Origin: Streptomyces sp. L2
Lineage (GTDB): Bacteria; Actinomycetota; Actinomycetes; Streptomycetales; Streptomycetaceae
Assembly: GCF_004124325.1 (NCBI RefSeq)
Contig: NZ_QBDT01000001.1
Location: forward strand, 6,448,001-6,512,000
Reading direction: 5' to 3'
DNA: 64,000 nt
A program made the translations under genes and the position numbers. Below the pieces are notes generated by a model. The model was not told the DNA's origin. It searched no databases and worked only from the letters and a program-made list of their open reading frames with translations. This document shows, in pieces, positions 6,752 through 15,996 of this stretch; within the stretch, counting starts at the first letter, position 1; each line of letters begins with the position of its first letter.

Positions 6752-9559
6752 ATGACTCAGGACCTCTCACCGGCCGAGCGGTACGCGGCGGCCCGCAGGC
6801 GGGCTGCCGAGCAGGCCACCGCGCTCGCGTCCTTCCGCGAGATGTACGACTTCGGTCTCGACCCCTTCCAGATCGAGGCCTGCCAGGCCCTCGAAGCCGG
6901 ACAGGGTGTGCTCGTGGCCGCGCCCACCGGCTCCGGCAAGACGATCGTGGGCGAGTTCGCCGTCCACCTCGCCCTGGGGCAGGGCAAGAAGTGCTTCTAC
7001 ACGACGCCGATCAAGGCGCTGTCCAACCAGAAGTACGCCGACCTGTGCCGCCGCTACGGCGCGGACAAGGTCGGCCTGCTCACCGGCGACAACAGCGTGA
7101 ACTCCGGCGCCCCCGTGGTCGTGATGACCACCGAGGTGCTGCGGAACATGCTGTACGCGGGCTCCCAGACCCTCCTCGGCCTCGGCTACGTGGTCATGGA
7201 CGAGGTGCACTACCTCTCCGACCGGTTCCGCGGCGCCGTCTGGGAAGAGGTGATCATCCACCTGCCCGAGTCGGTCACCCTCGTCTCCCTGTCGGCGACC
7301 GTCTCCAACGCCGAGGAGTTCGGCGACTGGCTGGACACCGTCCGCGGCGACACCGCGGTGATCGTCTCCGAGCACCGGCCCGTGCCCCTCTTCCAGCACG
7401 TGCTCGCCGGGCGCCGGATGTACGACCTGTTCGAGGAGGGCGAGGGCCACAAGAAGGCCGTCAACCCCGACCTCGCCCGCCTCGCCCGCATGGAGGCGAG
7501 CAGGCCGTCGTACCAGGACCGCCGGCGCGGGCGCGCCATGCGCGAGGCCGACCGGGAACGGGAGCGCAGGCAGCGCTCCCGGATCTGGACGCCCGGCCGG
7601 CCCGAGGTCATCGAGCGGCTCGACGCCGAGGGCCTGCTGCCCGCCATCACCTTCATCTTCAGCCGCGCCGCCTGCGAGTCCGCCGTCCAGCAGTGCCTGT
7701 ACGCCGGGCTCCGGCTCAACGACGAGGAGGCCCGGGAACAGGTCCGCACCCTCGTCGAGGAGCGCACCGCCGCCATCCCCACCGAGGACCTGCACGTCCT
7801 CGGCTACTACGAGTGGCTGGAGGGCCTGGAGCGGGGCATCGCCGCCCACCACGCGGGCATGCTGCCGACCTTCAAGGAGGTCGTCGAGGAACTGTTCGTA
7901 CGCGGCCTGGTGAAGGCCGTGTTCGCCACCGAGACCCTCGCCCTCGGCATCAACATGCCCGCCCGCTCGGTAGTGCTGGAGAAGCTCGTCAAGTGGAACG
8001 GCGAGCAGCACGCCGACATCACCCCCGGCGAGTACACCCAGCTCACCGGCCGGGCCGGCCGGCGCGGCATCGACGTCGAGGGCCACGCCGTCGTGCTGTG
8101 GCAGCGCGGCATGAGCCCCGAGCACCTCGCCGGACTCGCGGGCACCCGCACCTATCCGCTGCGCTCCAGCTTCAAGCCGTCGTACAACATGGCGGTCAAC
8201 CTGGTCGAGCAGTTCGGCCGGCACCGCTCGCGCGAACTGCTGGAGACCTCATTCGCCCAGTTCCAGGCCGACAAGTCGGTCGTCGGGATCTCCCGGCAGG
8301 TGCAGCGCAACGAGGAGGGACTGGAGGGCTACAAGGCCTCCATGACCTGCCACCTCGGCGACTTCGAGGAGTACGCGCGGCTGCGCCGCGAACTGAAGGA
8401 CCGCGAGACCGAACTGGCCCGCCAGGGCGCCAGCCAGCGGCGCGCCGAGGCCGCCGTCGCCCTGGAGAAGCTCAAGCCCGGGGACATCATCCACGTGCCC
8501 ACCGGCAAGTACGCGGGCCTGGCGCTGGTCCTGGACCCGGGGCTGCCCGCCGGGCGCTCCAATGGCCACCGCGGCTTCGACCACCACGACGGCCCGCGCC
8601 CCCTGGTGCTGACCGCCGAACGGCAGGTCAAGCGGCTGGCGTCGATGGACTTCCCGGTGCCGGTCGAACCGCTGGACCGGATGCGCATCCCGAAGTCGTT
8701 CAACCCGCGCTCCCCGCAGTCCCGCCGCGACCTCGCCTCGGCGCTGCGCAGCAAGGCCGGCCACATCCCGCCCGAGCGAGCCCGCAAGAAGCGCTCGCAG
8801 GCCGCCGACGACCGCGAGATCGCCCGGCTGCGCACGGCGATCCGCGCCCACCCCTGCCACGGCTGCGACGACCGCGAGGACCACGCCCGTTGGGCCGAGC
8901 GCTACCACCGGCTGCTGCGGGACACCTCGCAGCTGGAGCGCCGCATCGAGGGCCGCACGAACACCATCGCGCGGACCTTCGACCGGATCGTGGCCCTGCT
9001 GACCGAACTGGACTACCTGCGCGCCGACGAGGTCACCGAGCACGGCAGGCGGCTGGCCCGGCTCTACGGCGAACTCGACCTGCTGGCCAGCGAGTGCCTG
9101 CGCGAAGGCGTCTGGGAAGGACTCGGCCCCGCGGAACTCGCCGCCTGCGTCTCGGCGCTGGTGTACGAGGCGCGGGTCAGCGACGACGCGATGGCGCCGA
9201 AGCTGCCGTCGGGCAAGGCGAAGGCCGCGCTGGGCGAGATGGTGCGGATCTGGGGCCGGCTGGACGCGCTGGAGGAGGACTTCCGGATCAACCAGACGGA
9301 GGGGGTCGGGCAGCGCGAGCCGGACCTCGGCTTCGCCTGGGCCGCGTACATGTGGGCCTCGGGGAAGGGGCTCGACGAGGTGCTGCGCGAGGTGGAGATG
9401 CCCGCGGGGGACTTTGTGCGGTGGTGCAAGCAGGTCATTGACGTCTTGGGCCAAGTCTCTGCGGCTTCTCCTGTGGAGGGCTCTACCGTTGCTCGTGCGG
9501 CGCGTAAGGCTGTTGATCAGTTGCTGCGGGGTGTGGTCGCCTACTCGTCGGTGGGGTGA
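6752..9559 (+). CDS. helY: Ski2/Mtr4-like DEAD-box ATP-dependent helicase (HelY family)
   Basis: A 935-aa superfamily 2 helicase, presumably an RNA or DNA unwinding enzyme; actinobacterial HelY resembles eukaryotic Ski2/Mtr4 exosome helicases. The ATG at 6752 is chosen because it opens with MTQDLSPAERYAAAR and precedes the Q-motif-like FGLDPFQ. Motif I APTGSGKT is at residues 57-64, the DEVH box at 150-153, motif III SLSATVSN follows, and motif VI appears as QLTGRAGRRGID. The C-terminal DSHCT-type domain extends to the end. A Cys pair (CHGCDDREDH) in the inserted region could bind metal. The gene stands alone between the tatC terminator and a dispersed repeat. Exact substrate is not shown by sequence. 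Confidence 0.92.
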   Translation: MTQDLSPAERYAAARRRAAEQATALASFREMYDFGLDPFQIEACQALEAGQGVLVAAPTGSGKTIVGEFAVHLALGQGKKCFYTTPIKALSNQKYADLCRRYGADKVGLLTGDNSVNSGAPVVVMTTEVLRNMLYAGSQTLLGLGYVVMDEVHYLSDRFRGAVWEEVIIHLPESVTLVSLSATVSNAEEFGDWLDTVRGDTAVIVSEHRPVPLFQHVLAGRRMYDLFEEGEGHKKAVNPDLARLARMEASRPSYQDRRRGRAMREADRERERRQRSRIWTPGRPEVIERLDAEGLLPAITFIFSRAACESAVQQCLYAGLRLNDEEAREQVRTLVEERTAAIPTEDLHVLGYYEWLEGLERGIAAHHAGMLPTFKEVVEELFVRGLVKAVFATETLALGINMPARSVVLEKLVKWNGEQHADITPGEYTQLTGRAGRRGIDVEGHAVVLWQRGMSPEHLAGLAGTRTYPLRSSFKPSYNMAVNLVEQFGRHRSRELLETSFAQFQADKSVVGISRQVQRNEEGLEGYKASMTCHLGDFEEYARLRRELKDRETELARQGASQRRAEAAVALEKLKPGDIIHVPTGKYAGLALVLDPGLPAGRSNGHRGFDHHDGPRPLVLTAERQVKRLASMDFPVPVEPLDRMRIPKSFNPRSPQSRRDLASALRSKAGHIPPERARKKRSQAADDREIARLRTAIRAHPCHGCDDREDHARWAERYHRLLRDTSQLERRIEGRTNTIARTFDRIVALLTELDYLRADEVTEHGRRLARLYGELDLLASECLREGVWEGLGPAELAACVSALVYEARVSDDAMAPKLPSGKAKAALGEMVRIWGRLDALEEDFRINQTEGVGQREPDLGFAWAAYMWASGKGLDEVLREVEMPAGDFVRWCKQVIDVLGQVSAASPVEGSTVARAARKAVDQLLRGVVAYSSVG

Positions 9560-9585
9560 GCCCCGCCTCGCGGGTGCGGGTGGAC

Positions 9586-9630
9586 TGTGGCTTGTCGCGC
9601 AGTTCCCCGCGCCCCTTCGGGGCGCGGTGC
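9586..9630. repeat. Dispersed intergenic repeat, family A copy 1
   Basis: One copy of the repeat with core GCGCAGTTCCCCGCGCCCCT found about nine times in this window. Here it carries a tight hairpin: CGCGCCCC at 9608-9615, a TTC loop and GGGGCGCG at 9619-9626, so it may also end helicase transcription. The remainder of the 373-bp gap 9560-9932 is comparatively AT-rich and presumably holds the conservon promoter; I see no gene in it. Confidence 0.75.
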
Positions 9631-9932
9631 TGCACCCCTGTTCACTCGTCACGGTGAGTTGCATTCGTGCGCCTATCGGCGGCTACTCCGCGTGTTCGAA
9701 TAAGTGCCCTGCGTGTAAATGGAGTTGAGCGTACTCCTGGTGTGTGGGGGATTTCAGGTGCTTGCCGAATATGACACGGCGATGATCCGGTCGGACTAAG
9801 CTCGCCCGCGGCGCACCGAGTTGAGGTGGTTCGTGCGCCTGTTCCCATACACGCAGTTGATCCCGACAGTTCCATGAACCTTCCCCTCGAAAGCTCCCCC
9901 GACACCCAGCCGATTCGTCTCAGAAGGCATCC

Positions 9933-11591
9933 ATGGTGAGTGTTCAGAAGCCGCCCGGTCGCCGTGAACGTCCCTATGCACGTGTGCTGTTGCCGCCGGC
10001 CATAGTGATGGCCGGCGCGAGCGGCGGCGCCGCCGCCCTGGTGGCGCCCGCGGCCCGGGTCGCCGTCGGCGTGTGCGGGGCCGTCGCCACGGTGCTGGTG
10101 CTGCTCACGGCGTACGAGGTCGTCCGACGCGGACGCAGACTCCGGGAGGCACAGGCCGAGCACGCCCGTCACACCGCGTATCTGGAGCGCCGCCTCGCCG
10201 CCCACGACGAGGAGATCGTCCGCCTCGGCACCGAGATCCTGCCCACCGCCGTCGGCTGGCTGCGCGGCGGCGAATCGGTGCGCGGCGCCATGCACCGCGT
10301 CTTCGAACTCGACCCCGAACTGCGCCACGTCCCCGAGTCGCAGCGCGAACTCGTCCGCCGTGCCGTACGCGAGGTCGACCAGGAGATCTCCATGCGCGAC
10401 GCCACGGAGCGGTCCTTCGTGAGCGTCGCCCGGCGCGTCCAGGCCATCGTCCACCAGCAGGCCCACGAACTCCGGGAAATGGAGGAGGACCACGGCCGCA
10501 ACCCCGAGGTCTTCGACGACCTCCTGCGCATCGACCACGGCACCGCCCTGATCGGCCGCCTCGCCGACACCATCACCGTCCTCGGCGGCGGCCGCCCCGG
10601 CCGGCAGTGGCCCCTGCCCGTCTCGCTCTACAGCGTGCTGCGCGGCGCCATGTCCCGGATCCTGGAGTACAAGCGCATCGAGCTGAACTCCATCGTCCAC
10701 ATGAACATCAAGGGCACCTGCGTCGAGCCGATCCTGCACGCCCTGGCCGAACTGCTCGACAACGCCACCCGCTACTCGCCGCCGCAGACCAAGGTCCACG
10801 TCACCGCGACCGAGGTGCAGACCGGTGTCGCCATCGAGATCGAGGACGCCGGCGTCAGCCTGAACGAGGAGTCACGCGCCAGGATCGAGGGCGCCCTGGA
10901 GGCGGCCAAGGCAGGCAACGACACCCAGAACCTGGGGGAGAACCCCCGCCTCGGCCTCGCCGTCGTCGGCCGCCTCTGCTCCGCCTACGACATGGAGGTC
11001 GCCCTGCGCGCCTCCGCCTACGGCGGCGTCCGCGCCATCCTCGTCGTACCCCGCGTGATGACGACCACCGAACCCGGTGTCGGCGTCGCCCACGGCATCG
11101 GCGCCACCGGCGTGCCCCAGCCCGAACTCGGCGCCGTCGAGGGCCCGAAGCGCCCGCCCAAGAAGCGCCGCCCCACCAGCCCCCGCATCCCCGCCGGGAT
11201 CTCCATGGAGGACGACGTTCCCGAGGTCACCGAGTGGACGGCGGGCGGGCTGCCGCAGCGCCGCAGCCGGGTCAAGACCTCCTACACCCAGCGGGTCGCC
11301 GAACAGGCCGCCATCGACCGCGCCGAGCGGGAGGGCAGGCCCACCATCTGGTCGCAGACCACACGCGAGCCGGAACCCGACCCGGAGATGGACCCCGAGC
11401 TGAAGAAGCTGAGGGAACGGCCGCCCGGCATGTGGATGGAGGACTTCTGGAACGGCCTGAGGAAGGGCATGCCCGAGGACGCCACGGCCTCCGAACTGAC
11501 CGACTTCACGCTGAACCCGACCAAGTACCTGCACCTGATCGACGACGCGGCCGACCCCACCATGGCCGACGACGAGGGGGACCTCAAGTGA
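9933..11591 (+). CDS. cvnA: Conservon sensor ATPase CvnA (histidine-kinase-like)
   Basis: First gene of a conservon, an actinobacterial operon whose products form a membrane complex likened to eukaryotic G-protein signalling. The 552-aa product has a hydrophobic region at about residues 24-65, which is likely two membrane segments. A helical domain with IVHQQAHELREMEEDH follows, then an HATPase domain whose N-box ELLDNATRYSPP begins near residue 272; the following G-box is relaxed (EDAGVS). The last ~180 residues are charged and disordered. The gene order with a P450 at the end matches S. coelicolor cvn9 (rarA-rarE), which represses aerial mycelium formation; the assignment is from memory. 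It overlaps cvnB by 4 bp. Confidence 0.9.
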   Translation: MVSVQKPPGRRERPYARVLLPPAIVMAGASGGAAALVAPAARVAVGVCGAVATVLVLLTAYEVVRRGRRLREAQAEHARHTAYLERRLAAHDEEIVRLGTEILPTAVGWLRGGESVRGAMHRVFELDPELRHVPESQRELVRRAVREVDQEISMRDATERSFVSVARRVQAIVHQQAHELREMEEDHGRNPEVFDDLLRIDHGTALIGRLADTITVLGGGRPGRQWPLPVSLYSVLRGAMSRILEYKRIELNSIVHMNIKGTCVEPILHALAELLDNATRYSPPQTKVHVTATEVQTGVAIEIEDAGVSLNEESRARIEGALEAAKAGNDTQNLGENPRLGLAVVGRLCSAYDMEVALRASAYGGVRAILVVPRVMTTTEPGVGVAHGIGATGVPQPELGAVEGPKRPPKKRRPTSPRIPAGISMEDDVPEVTEWTAGGLPQRRSRVKTSYTQRVAEQAAIDRAEREGRPTIWSQTTREPEPDPEMDPELKKLRERPPGMWMEDFWNGLRKGMPEDATASELTDFTLNPTKYLHLIDDAADPTMADDEGDLK

Positions 11592-11992
11592 TCCAGCAGC
11601 GAGGCAACTTCGACTGGCTGCTCAAGCAGCTCAACGACGGAGTCCCGGGCATCGAGATGATCGTGGTCCTCTCCGCCGACGGACTGCGCATCGCCCGCTA
11701 CGGCGGCGACCCCGACGCCGCCGACCGGGTGGCCGCCGCCTGCGCCGGCGTACAGAGCCTGGCCGGCGCCATCATCCAGGAGATCCCCGGCGCCGGCGAC
11801 ATGAAGGTCGTCGTCATCGAGATCGAGGGCGGCTACTTCTACCTCATGAACGCCGGCGCCAACGCCTACCTCGCCGTGCTCGCCGACGTGACCTGCGAAC
11901 CGGGCCGGATGAGCAGCATGATGCGCGACCTCGTCGTCCGGATCGGCGCCCATCTCACCAGTCCGCCCCGGAGGAACGGGCAGACCGTATGA
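11588..11992 (+). CDS. cvnB: Conservon Roadblock/LC7 protein CvnB
   Basis: A 134-aa Roadblock/LC7-fold protein, the second conservon component; related proteins act as regulators of small GTPases such as MglA. It starts at GTG 11588 inside the cvnA stop (GTGA). The fold is recognisable from the strands GIEMIVVLSADGLRIARYGG, MKVVVIEIEGGYFYLMNAG and AYLAVLADV. Stop and next start overlap again as ATGA, so cvnABC must be translated as a block. In conservons CvnB is thought to bridge the sensor CvnA and GTPase CvnD. Confidence 0.92.
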   Translation: MIQQRGNFDWLLKQLNDGVPGIEMIVVLSADGLRIARYGGDPDAADRVAAACAGVQSLAGAIIQEIPGAGDMKVVVIEIEGGYFYLMNAGANAYLAVLADVTCEPGRMSSMMRDLVVRIGAHLTSPPRRNGQTV

Positions 11993-12417
11993 CCGCTCCA
12001 CGACGCAAACGGCGCCAACCCACACCGTTGCCGCCGCCCCCGCCGGCGCCGCCCCCCGAACCGGCGGACGGCGAGGGGGACGGCGAGGGCGGCAAGGATC
12101 TCGAACGGCTGTACATCATCGCCGGATCCGGCGACGGCGGACGGGCCGAACTGGACCTGGTGACCCTGATCGTCGCGCGGTCCGCGCCCCCGCCGTCCGC
12201 CGGCCCCGAGCAGACCGCGCTGCTCCGGCTCTGTACCGCCCCCCTGTCCGTCGCCGAGCTCTCGGCCTATCTGAAGCTGCCGTTCAGCGCGATGACCGTA
12301 CTGATCACCGAGCTGATCACGGCCGAACTGGTGCAGGCGCGCGCCCCGATCATCCGGCGGGCGGTCGCCGACCGATCCCTTCTCGAAGCGGTGATGCATG
12401 GACTTCAACGGCTCTGA
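11989..12417 (+). CDS. cvnC: Conservon DUF742 protein CvnC
   Basis: Third conservon member, 142 aa, DUF742. The N-terminal ~45 residues are basic then proline-rich and disordered (RRKRRQPTPLPPPPPAPPPE), followed by the compact domain with LYIIAGSGDGG, a helix-turn-helix-like region (PLSVAELSAYLKLPFSAMTV) and ITELITAELVQAR. The domain is believed to be a winged-helix-like adaptor. ATG start at 11989 within the cvnB stop; its 3' end overlaps cvnD by 20 bp. Confidence 0.92.
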   Translation: MTAPRRKRRQPTPLPPPPPAPPPEPADGEGDGEGGKDLERLYIIAGSGDGGRAELDLVTLIVARSAPPPSAGPEQTALLRLCTAPLSVAELSAYLKLPFSAMTVLITELITAELVQARAPIIRRAVADRSLLEAVMHGLQRL

Positions 12418-13018
12418 CACCCTCCCCGGCCCACGCACCGAGGACCATCTGCCGCAGACGGCGCAGACCGCGGTGAAACTCGTGATCGTGGGCGGCTTCG
12501 GCGTCGGCAAGACCACCATGGTCGGGTCGGTCAGCGAGATCAGGCCGCTGACCACCGAGGAGACCATGACCCAGGCCGGTATCGGCATCGACGACAACTA
12601 CGGCTCCGACACGAAGACGGCCACCACCGTGGCCATGGACTTCGGGCGCATCAGCATCACCGAGAAGCTGGTGCTCTACCTCTTCGGCACCCCCGGCCAG
12701 GAGCGCTTCTGGTTCCTGTGGAACGGGCTGTTCGAGGGCGCGCTCGGCGCGGTCGTCCTCGTCGACACCCGGCGCCTGGAAGTCAGCTTCGACGTCATGG
12801 GCCGGCTGGAGGAACGCGGCGTGCCCTTCGTCGTCGCCGTCAACTCCTTCCCCGACGGGCCCCGTTACCCGCTGGACGAGCTGCGCACCGCGCTCGACCT
12901 GGCCGCCGACATCCCGATCGTCGAGTGCGACGTACGGCGCCGGGCCTCCAGCAAGGACGTGCTGATGACCCTGATGCGCTTCCTGCACTCCCTCGCCATG
13001 AGCGGCGCCCTCACCTGA
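12398..13018 (+). CDS. cvnD: Conservon small GTPase CvnD
   Basis: A 206-aa Ras-like GTP-binding protein, the switch of the conservon. The P-loop is GGFGVGKTTMVG near residue 32, switch I contains MTQAGIGIDD, the switch II region reads FGTPGQERFWFLW, and NSFPDG stands in place of the usual NKxD base-recognition motif, as typical for CvnD. ATG at 12398 inside the end of cvnC. It is followed, 40 bp later, by a cytochrome P450, showing that this conservon has a fifth, enzymatic member. Confidence 0.92.
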   Translation: MDFNGSDTLPGPRTEDHLPQTAQTAVKLVIVGGFGVGKTTMVGSVSEIRPLTTEETMTQAGIGIDDNYGSDTKTATTVAMDFGRISITEKLVLYLFGTPGQERFWFLWNGLFEGALGAVVLVDTRRLEVSFDVMGRLEERGVPFVVAVNSFPDGPRYPLDELRTALDLAADIPIVECDVRRRASSKDVLMTLMRFLHSLAMSGALT

Positions 13019-13058
13019 CCCGCATCCTCCCCCACCCATCGCTTCCGGAGCGACCACT

Positions 13059-14558
13059 GTGACGCCAGAACACCGCCCCCTCACCGGCACCCACGACACC
13101 GCCCCGATCCCGGCCCCGGCACCGCCGCCCGGCTGCCCGGCACACGGCCAGGGCCCCGGGGGACTGCACCGGCTCTACGGCGCCGACGCCGACGATCTCG
13201 GCGATCTCTACGAGCGGCTGCGGGAGGAGCACGGCACCGTGGCGCCCGTGCTGCTGCACGACGACGTACCGATGTGGGTGGTCCTCGGGCACGCCGAGAA
13301 CCTGGACCTGGTGCGCAGCCCCTCGGTGTTCACGCGGGACAGCCGCATCTGGACGCCGCTGCTGGACGGCATGGTCAAGCCCGACCACCCGCTCATGCCG
13401 CACATCGCCTGGCAGCCCATCTGCTCGCACGCCGAGGGCGACGAGCACCAGCGGCTGCGGGCGGCCGTCACCGGCGCCATGTCGACCATCGACCACCGGG
13501 GCATGCGGCGCAGCATCGGCCGGTCCACCCAGGCCCTCGTCAACAGCTTCTGCGAGCGGGGCCGCGCCGAGCTGGTCTCCCAGTTCGCCGAGCACCTGCC
13601 GATGGCCGTGATGTGCGAGATCCTCGGCATGCCCGAGGAGTACAACGACCGGATGGTGCAGGCCGCCCGTGACGCGCTCAAGGGCAGCGAGACCGCGCTG
13701 CAGAGCCACGCCTACGTCATGGACGCGCTGAGCCGGCTCACCACCCGGCGCCGGACCCGGCCCGAGGACGACTTCACCAGCTACCTGGTCACGCACCCGG
13801 CGGGGCTGAGCGACGACGAGGTGCGGGAGCACCTGCGGGTCGTGCTGTTCGCGGCCTACGAGGCGACCACCAACCTCCTCGCCAACGCGCTGCGGATGGT
13901 CCTCACCGAGCCGGGCTTCCGCGCCCAGCTCAACGGCGGGCAGATGACCGTGCCGGAGGCCATCGAGCAGTCCCTGTGGGACGAGCCGCCGTTCAGCACG
14001 GTCTTCGGGTACTTCGCCAAGCAGGACACCGAGCTGGGCGGGCAGCGCATCCGCAAGGGGGACGGGCTGCTGTTCGCGCCGGCCCCCGGCAACGTCGACC
14101 CCCGGGTACGGCCCGACCTGTCGGCCGGGATGCAGGGCAACCGCTCCCACCTGTCCTTCGGCGGCGGCCCGCACGAGTGCCCCGGCCAGGACATCGGCCG
14201 CGCCATCGCCGACGTCGGCGTGGACGCGCTGCTGATGCGGCTCCCGGACGTCCATCTGGACTGCCTGGAGGAGGACTTGGAGTGGCGGTCCTCCATCGCC
14301 TCCCGGCACCTGGTGGCGCTGCCGGTCCGCTTCGAGCCGAAGCCGCAGCAGGACGTCTCCCGCCCCCCGAGCGCCTCCCCCCTCCAGCCCCCCCGCCCCA
14401 CCTGGCACATCGGCACCCTCCCCGCAGACCAGCCACCCACCCCCGTCGCCCCGCCGCCCCACCTCCCCCCCACCCCCGAACCCGTCACACAACCGTCCCC
14501 GCCCACCCCCCGCCAGGGCATGTGGCGCCGCCTGCTGCGGTGGTGGCGGGGCGAGTAA
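13059..14558 (+). CDS. cvnE: Conservon-linked cytochrome P450, CYP157-like, without ExxR
   Basis: A 499-aa P450. The haem-binding loop is intact: FGGGPHECPGQD with ligand Cys374. The I-helix region is FAAYEATTNLL around residues 265-275. The K-helix position where nearly all P450s have ExxR instead reads EQSLW (303-307). Loss of ExxR has been reported for the CYP157 family in S. coelicolor, so this is a family trait rather than a mutation. The last ~70 residues are an unusual proline-rich tail ending in an amphipathic MWRRLLRWWRGE that may anchor the protein to the membrane near CvnA. The substrate is unknown; RarE of cvn9 is the likely ortholog. Confidence 0.88.
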   Translation: MTPEHRPLTGTHDTAPIPAPAPPPGCPAHGQGPGGLHRLYGADADDLGDLYERLREEHGTVAPVLLHDDVPMWVVLGHAENLDLVRSPSVFTRDSRIWTPLLDGMVKPDHPLMPHIAWQPICSHAEGDEHQRLRAAVTGAMSTIDHRGMRRSIGRSTQALVNSFCERGRAELVSQFAEHLPMAVMCEILGMPEEYNDRMVQAARDALKGSETALQSHAYVMDALSRLTTRRRTRPEDDFTSYLVTHPAGLSDDEVREHLRVVLFAAYEATTNLLANALRMVLTEPGFRAQLNGGQMTVPEAIEQSLWDEPPFSTVFGYFAKQDTELGGQRIRKGDGLLFAPAPGNVDPRVRPDLSAGMQGNRSHLSFGGGPHECPGQDIGRAIADVGVDALLMRLPDVHLDCLEEDLEWRSSIASRHLVALPVRFEPKPQQDVSRPPSASPLQPPRPTWHIGTLPADQPPTPVAPPPHLPPTPEPVTQPSPPTPRQGMWRRLLRWWRGE

Positions 14559-15001
14559 CGGACACCGGCTCGGGACGCCGGGGGCAAGGGGCGCACACCC
14601 GGGCCAGCCCGCGTTGCCGGCGTCCGTGCCGAGGAGGGGCTTGCCAGCCTGGGCAGGCCCTACGGGTTGCCGGGCCTTCGGGCCTGGCGGACCGCCGCCC
14701 GTCGTCTTGAACGGGCTCGGGGGACGGCGGGCCGACCGTCGGCCTGAGCGGGCCTGCGGCTACCGGGCCCCCGGTCTGGGCACACCCAGCTGGGCAGCTG
14801 GGATGCGGGCTGGGGCGTTCGCCCGTTTGAGTGGGGCCACGGGCTATCGGACTTCGGGTCGGCGGGCTGTCCGCCAGTCTGAGCAAGCCGGCGGCCCACC
14901 GCGCTGTCCGCTGGCCGGGCAGACGCTGCGGGCTGTCGGGCTTCAGGGCGTGACCCGTTCGCCGGGCTGAGCAGGCCGCGGGCTACCCGGTCGGCCTCGG
15001 C
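14559..15001. repeat. 443-bp gene-free gap with degenerate GC-rich repeats
   Basis: No credible gene. The stretch holds several loosely similar units of the form CTGAGCAGGCCGCGGGCTACC, starting near 14707, 14744, 14826, 14879 and 14967. They are separated by irregular GC-rich filler containing small palindromes such as GGGCCTTCGGGCC. The neighbouring genes converge here (P450 on plus, RluA on minus), so the units may act as terminators, or be decaying copies of a small element. Confidence 0.5.
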
Positions 15002-15946
15002 TCACCCCCTCCACTCCTCCGGTGAGGCCCAGGCCTGGAGTGTGCGGGTGCTGGTGAAGTGGTGGGGGCGGCCGGTGATCGGGTCGGTGAACTGCAGGGT
15101 GCGGGCGAGGAGTTGGAGGGGGCGGCGGAAGTCGTCGGGCGGGACGGGTGGGGCGACCTCGGGGTAGAGGGGGTCGCCGAGGATGGGGATGCCGAGCGAG
15201 TTGAGATGGACCCGGAGCTGATGGGTCTGGCCGGTCTCCGGGACCAGGCGGTAGCGGCCCAGCCCGTCGCGGTGCCCGGCCGGTGTCACGTGCGTCAGCG
15301 CGTTCGGCTCACCCGGCACCTCCCGCGCGGCCAGCACCCCCCGCTCCTTCACGATCCGGCTGCGCACGGTCCGGGGCAGGCCGAGCGAGGGGTCGTACGG
15401 CGCGACGGCCTCGTACTCCTTGCGCACCGCCCGGTCCCGGAACAGCGTCTGGTACGCGCCGCGTTCCTCGGGCCGCACGGTGAACAGCACCAGCCCGGCG
15501 GTGAGCCGGTCCAGTCGGTGTGCCGCGCCCAGTGCCGGAAGGCCCAGTTCGTGCCGCAGCCGGGCCAGCGCGGTCTGGGTGACATGGGAGCCGCGCGGGG
15601 TCGTGGCGAGGAAGTGCGGCTTGTCGGCCACCACGATGTGCTCGTCCTGGTAGACCACGCGGACCGGGAACGGCACCGGTACCTCCGCGGGCAGCTCCCG
15701 GTGGAACCACACGAACGCGCCCGGCTCGTACGGCGCGTCCGGTGCCACCGGCCGCCCGTCGGCCGCCACGATACGCCCCGCCGCGAACAGGGCCTCCACC
15801 GCGCCAGGCCCGGCCCCGGTCAGCCGTTCCACCAGATGCTCCCGCACGGTGGCCCAGGCCCCGTCGGCCGGCAGCCGTACCCGCACGGCGTCGACCCCGT
15901 GCCGCTGGGGGAGCGGCGAGGGCGGTGGCGGCGTACGGCGTCTCAT
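15002..15946 (-). CDS. RluA-family pseudouridine synthase
   Basis: The 314-aa product should isomerise specific uridines in rRNA or tRNA to pseudouridine. ATG at 15946 is chosen; the open frame continues upstream without homology. An N-terminal S4-like region (about residues 25-75, VREHLVERLTG...AGRIVAADG) precedes the catalytic domain with HRLDRLTAGLVLF, in which the Asp is the universally conserved catalytic residue. GQTHQLRVHLNSLGIPILGDPLY is preserved as the C-terminal motif region. It converges with the P450 across a repeat-rich gap. Which RNA it modifies cannot be told from sequence. Confidence 0.9.
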   Translation of the reverse strand: MRRRTPPPPSPLPQRHGVDAVRVRLPADGAWATVREHLVERLTGAGPGAVEALFAAGRIVAADGRPVAPDAPYEPGAFVWFHRELPAEVPVPFPVRVVYQDEHIVVADKPHFLATTPRGSHVTQTALARLRHELGLPALGAAHRLDRLTAGLVLFTVRPEERGAYQTLFRDRAVRKEYEAVAPYDPSLGLPRTVRSRIVKERGVLAAREVPGEPNALTHVTPAGHRDGLGRYRLVPETGQTHQLRVHLNSLGIPILGDPLYPEVAPPVPPDDFRRPLQLLARTLQFTDPITGRPHHFTSTRTLQAWASPEEWRG

Positions 15947-15996
15947 CGCGGTCCAGCGTACGGCCCGGAAACCGGCCTGCCCCTGCGCGGACGACC

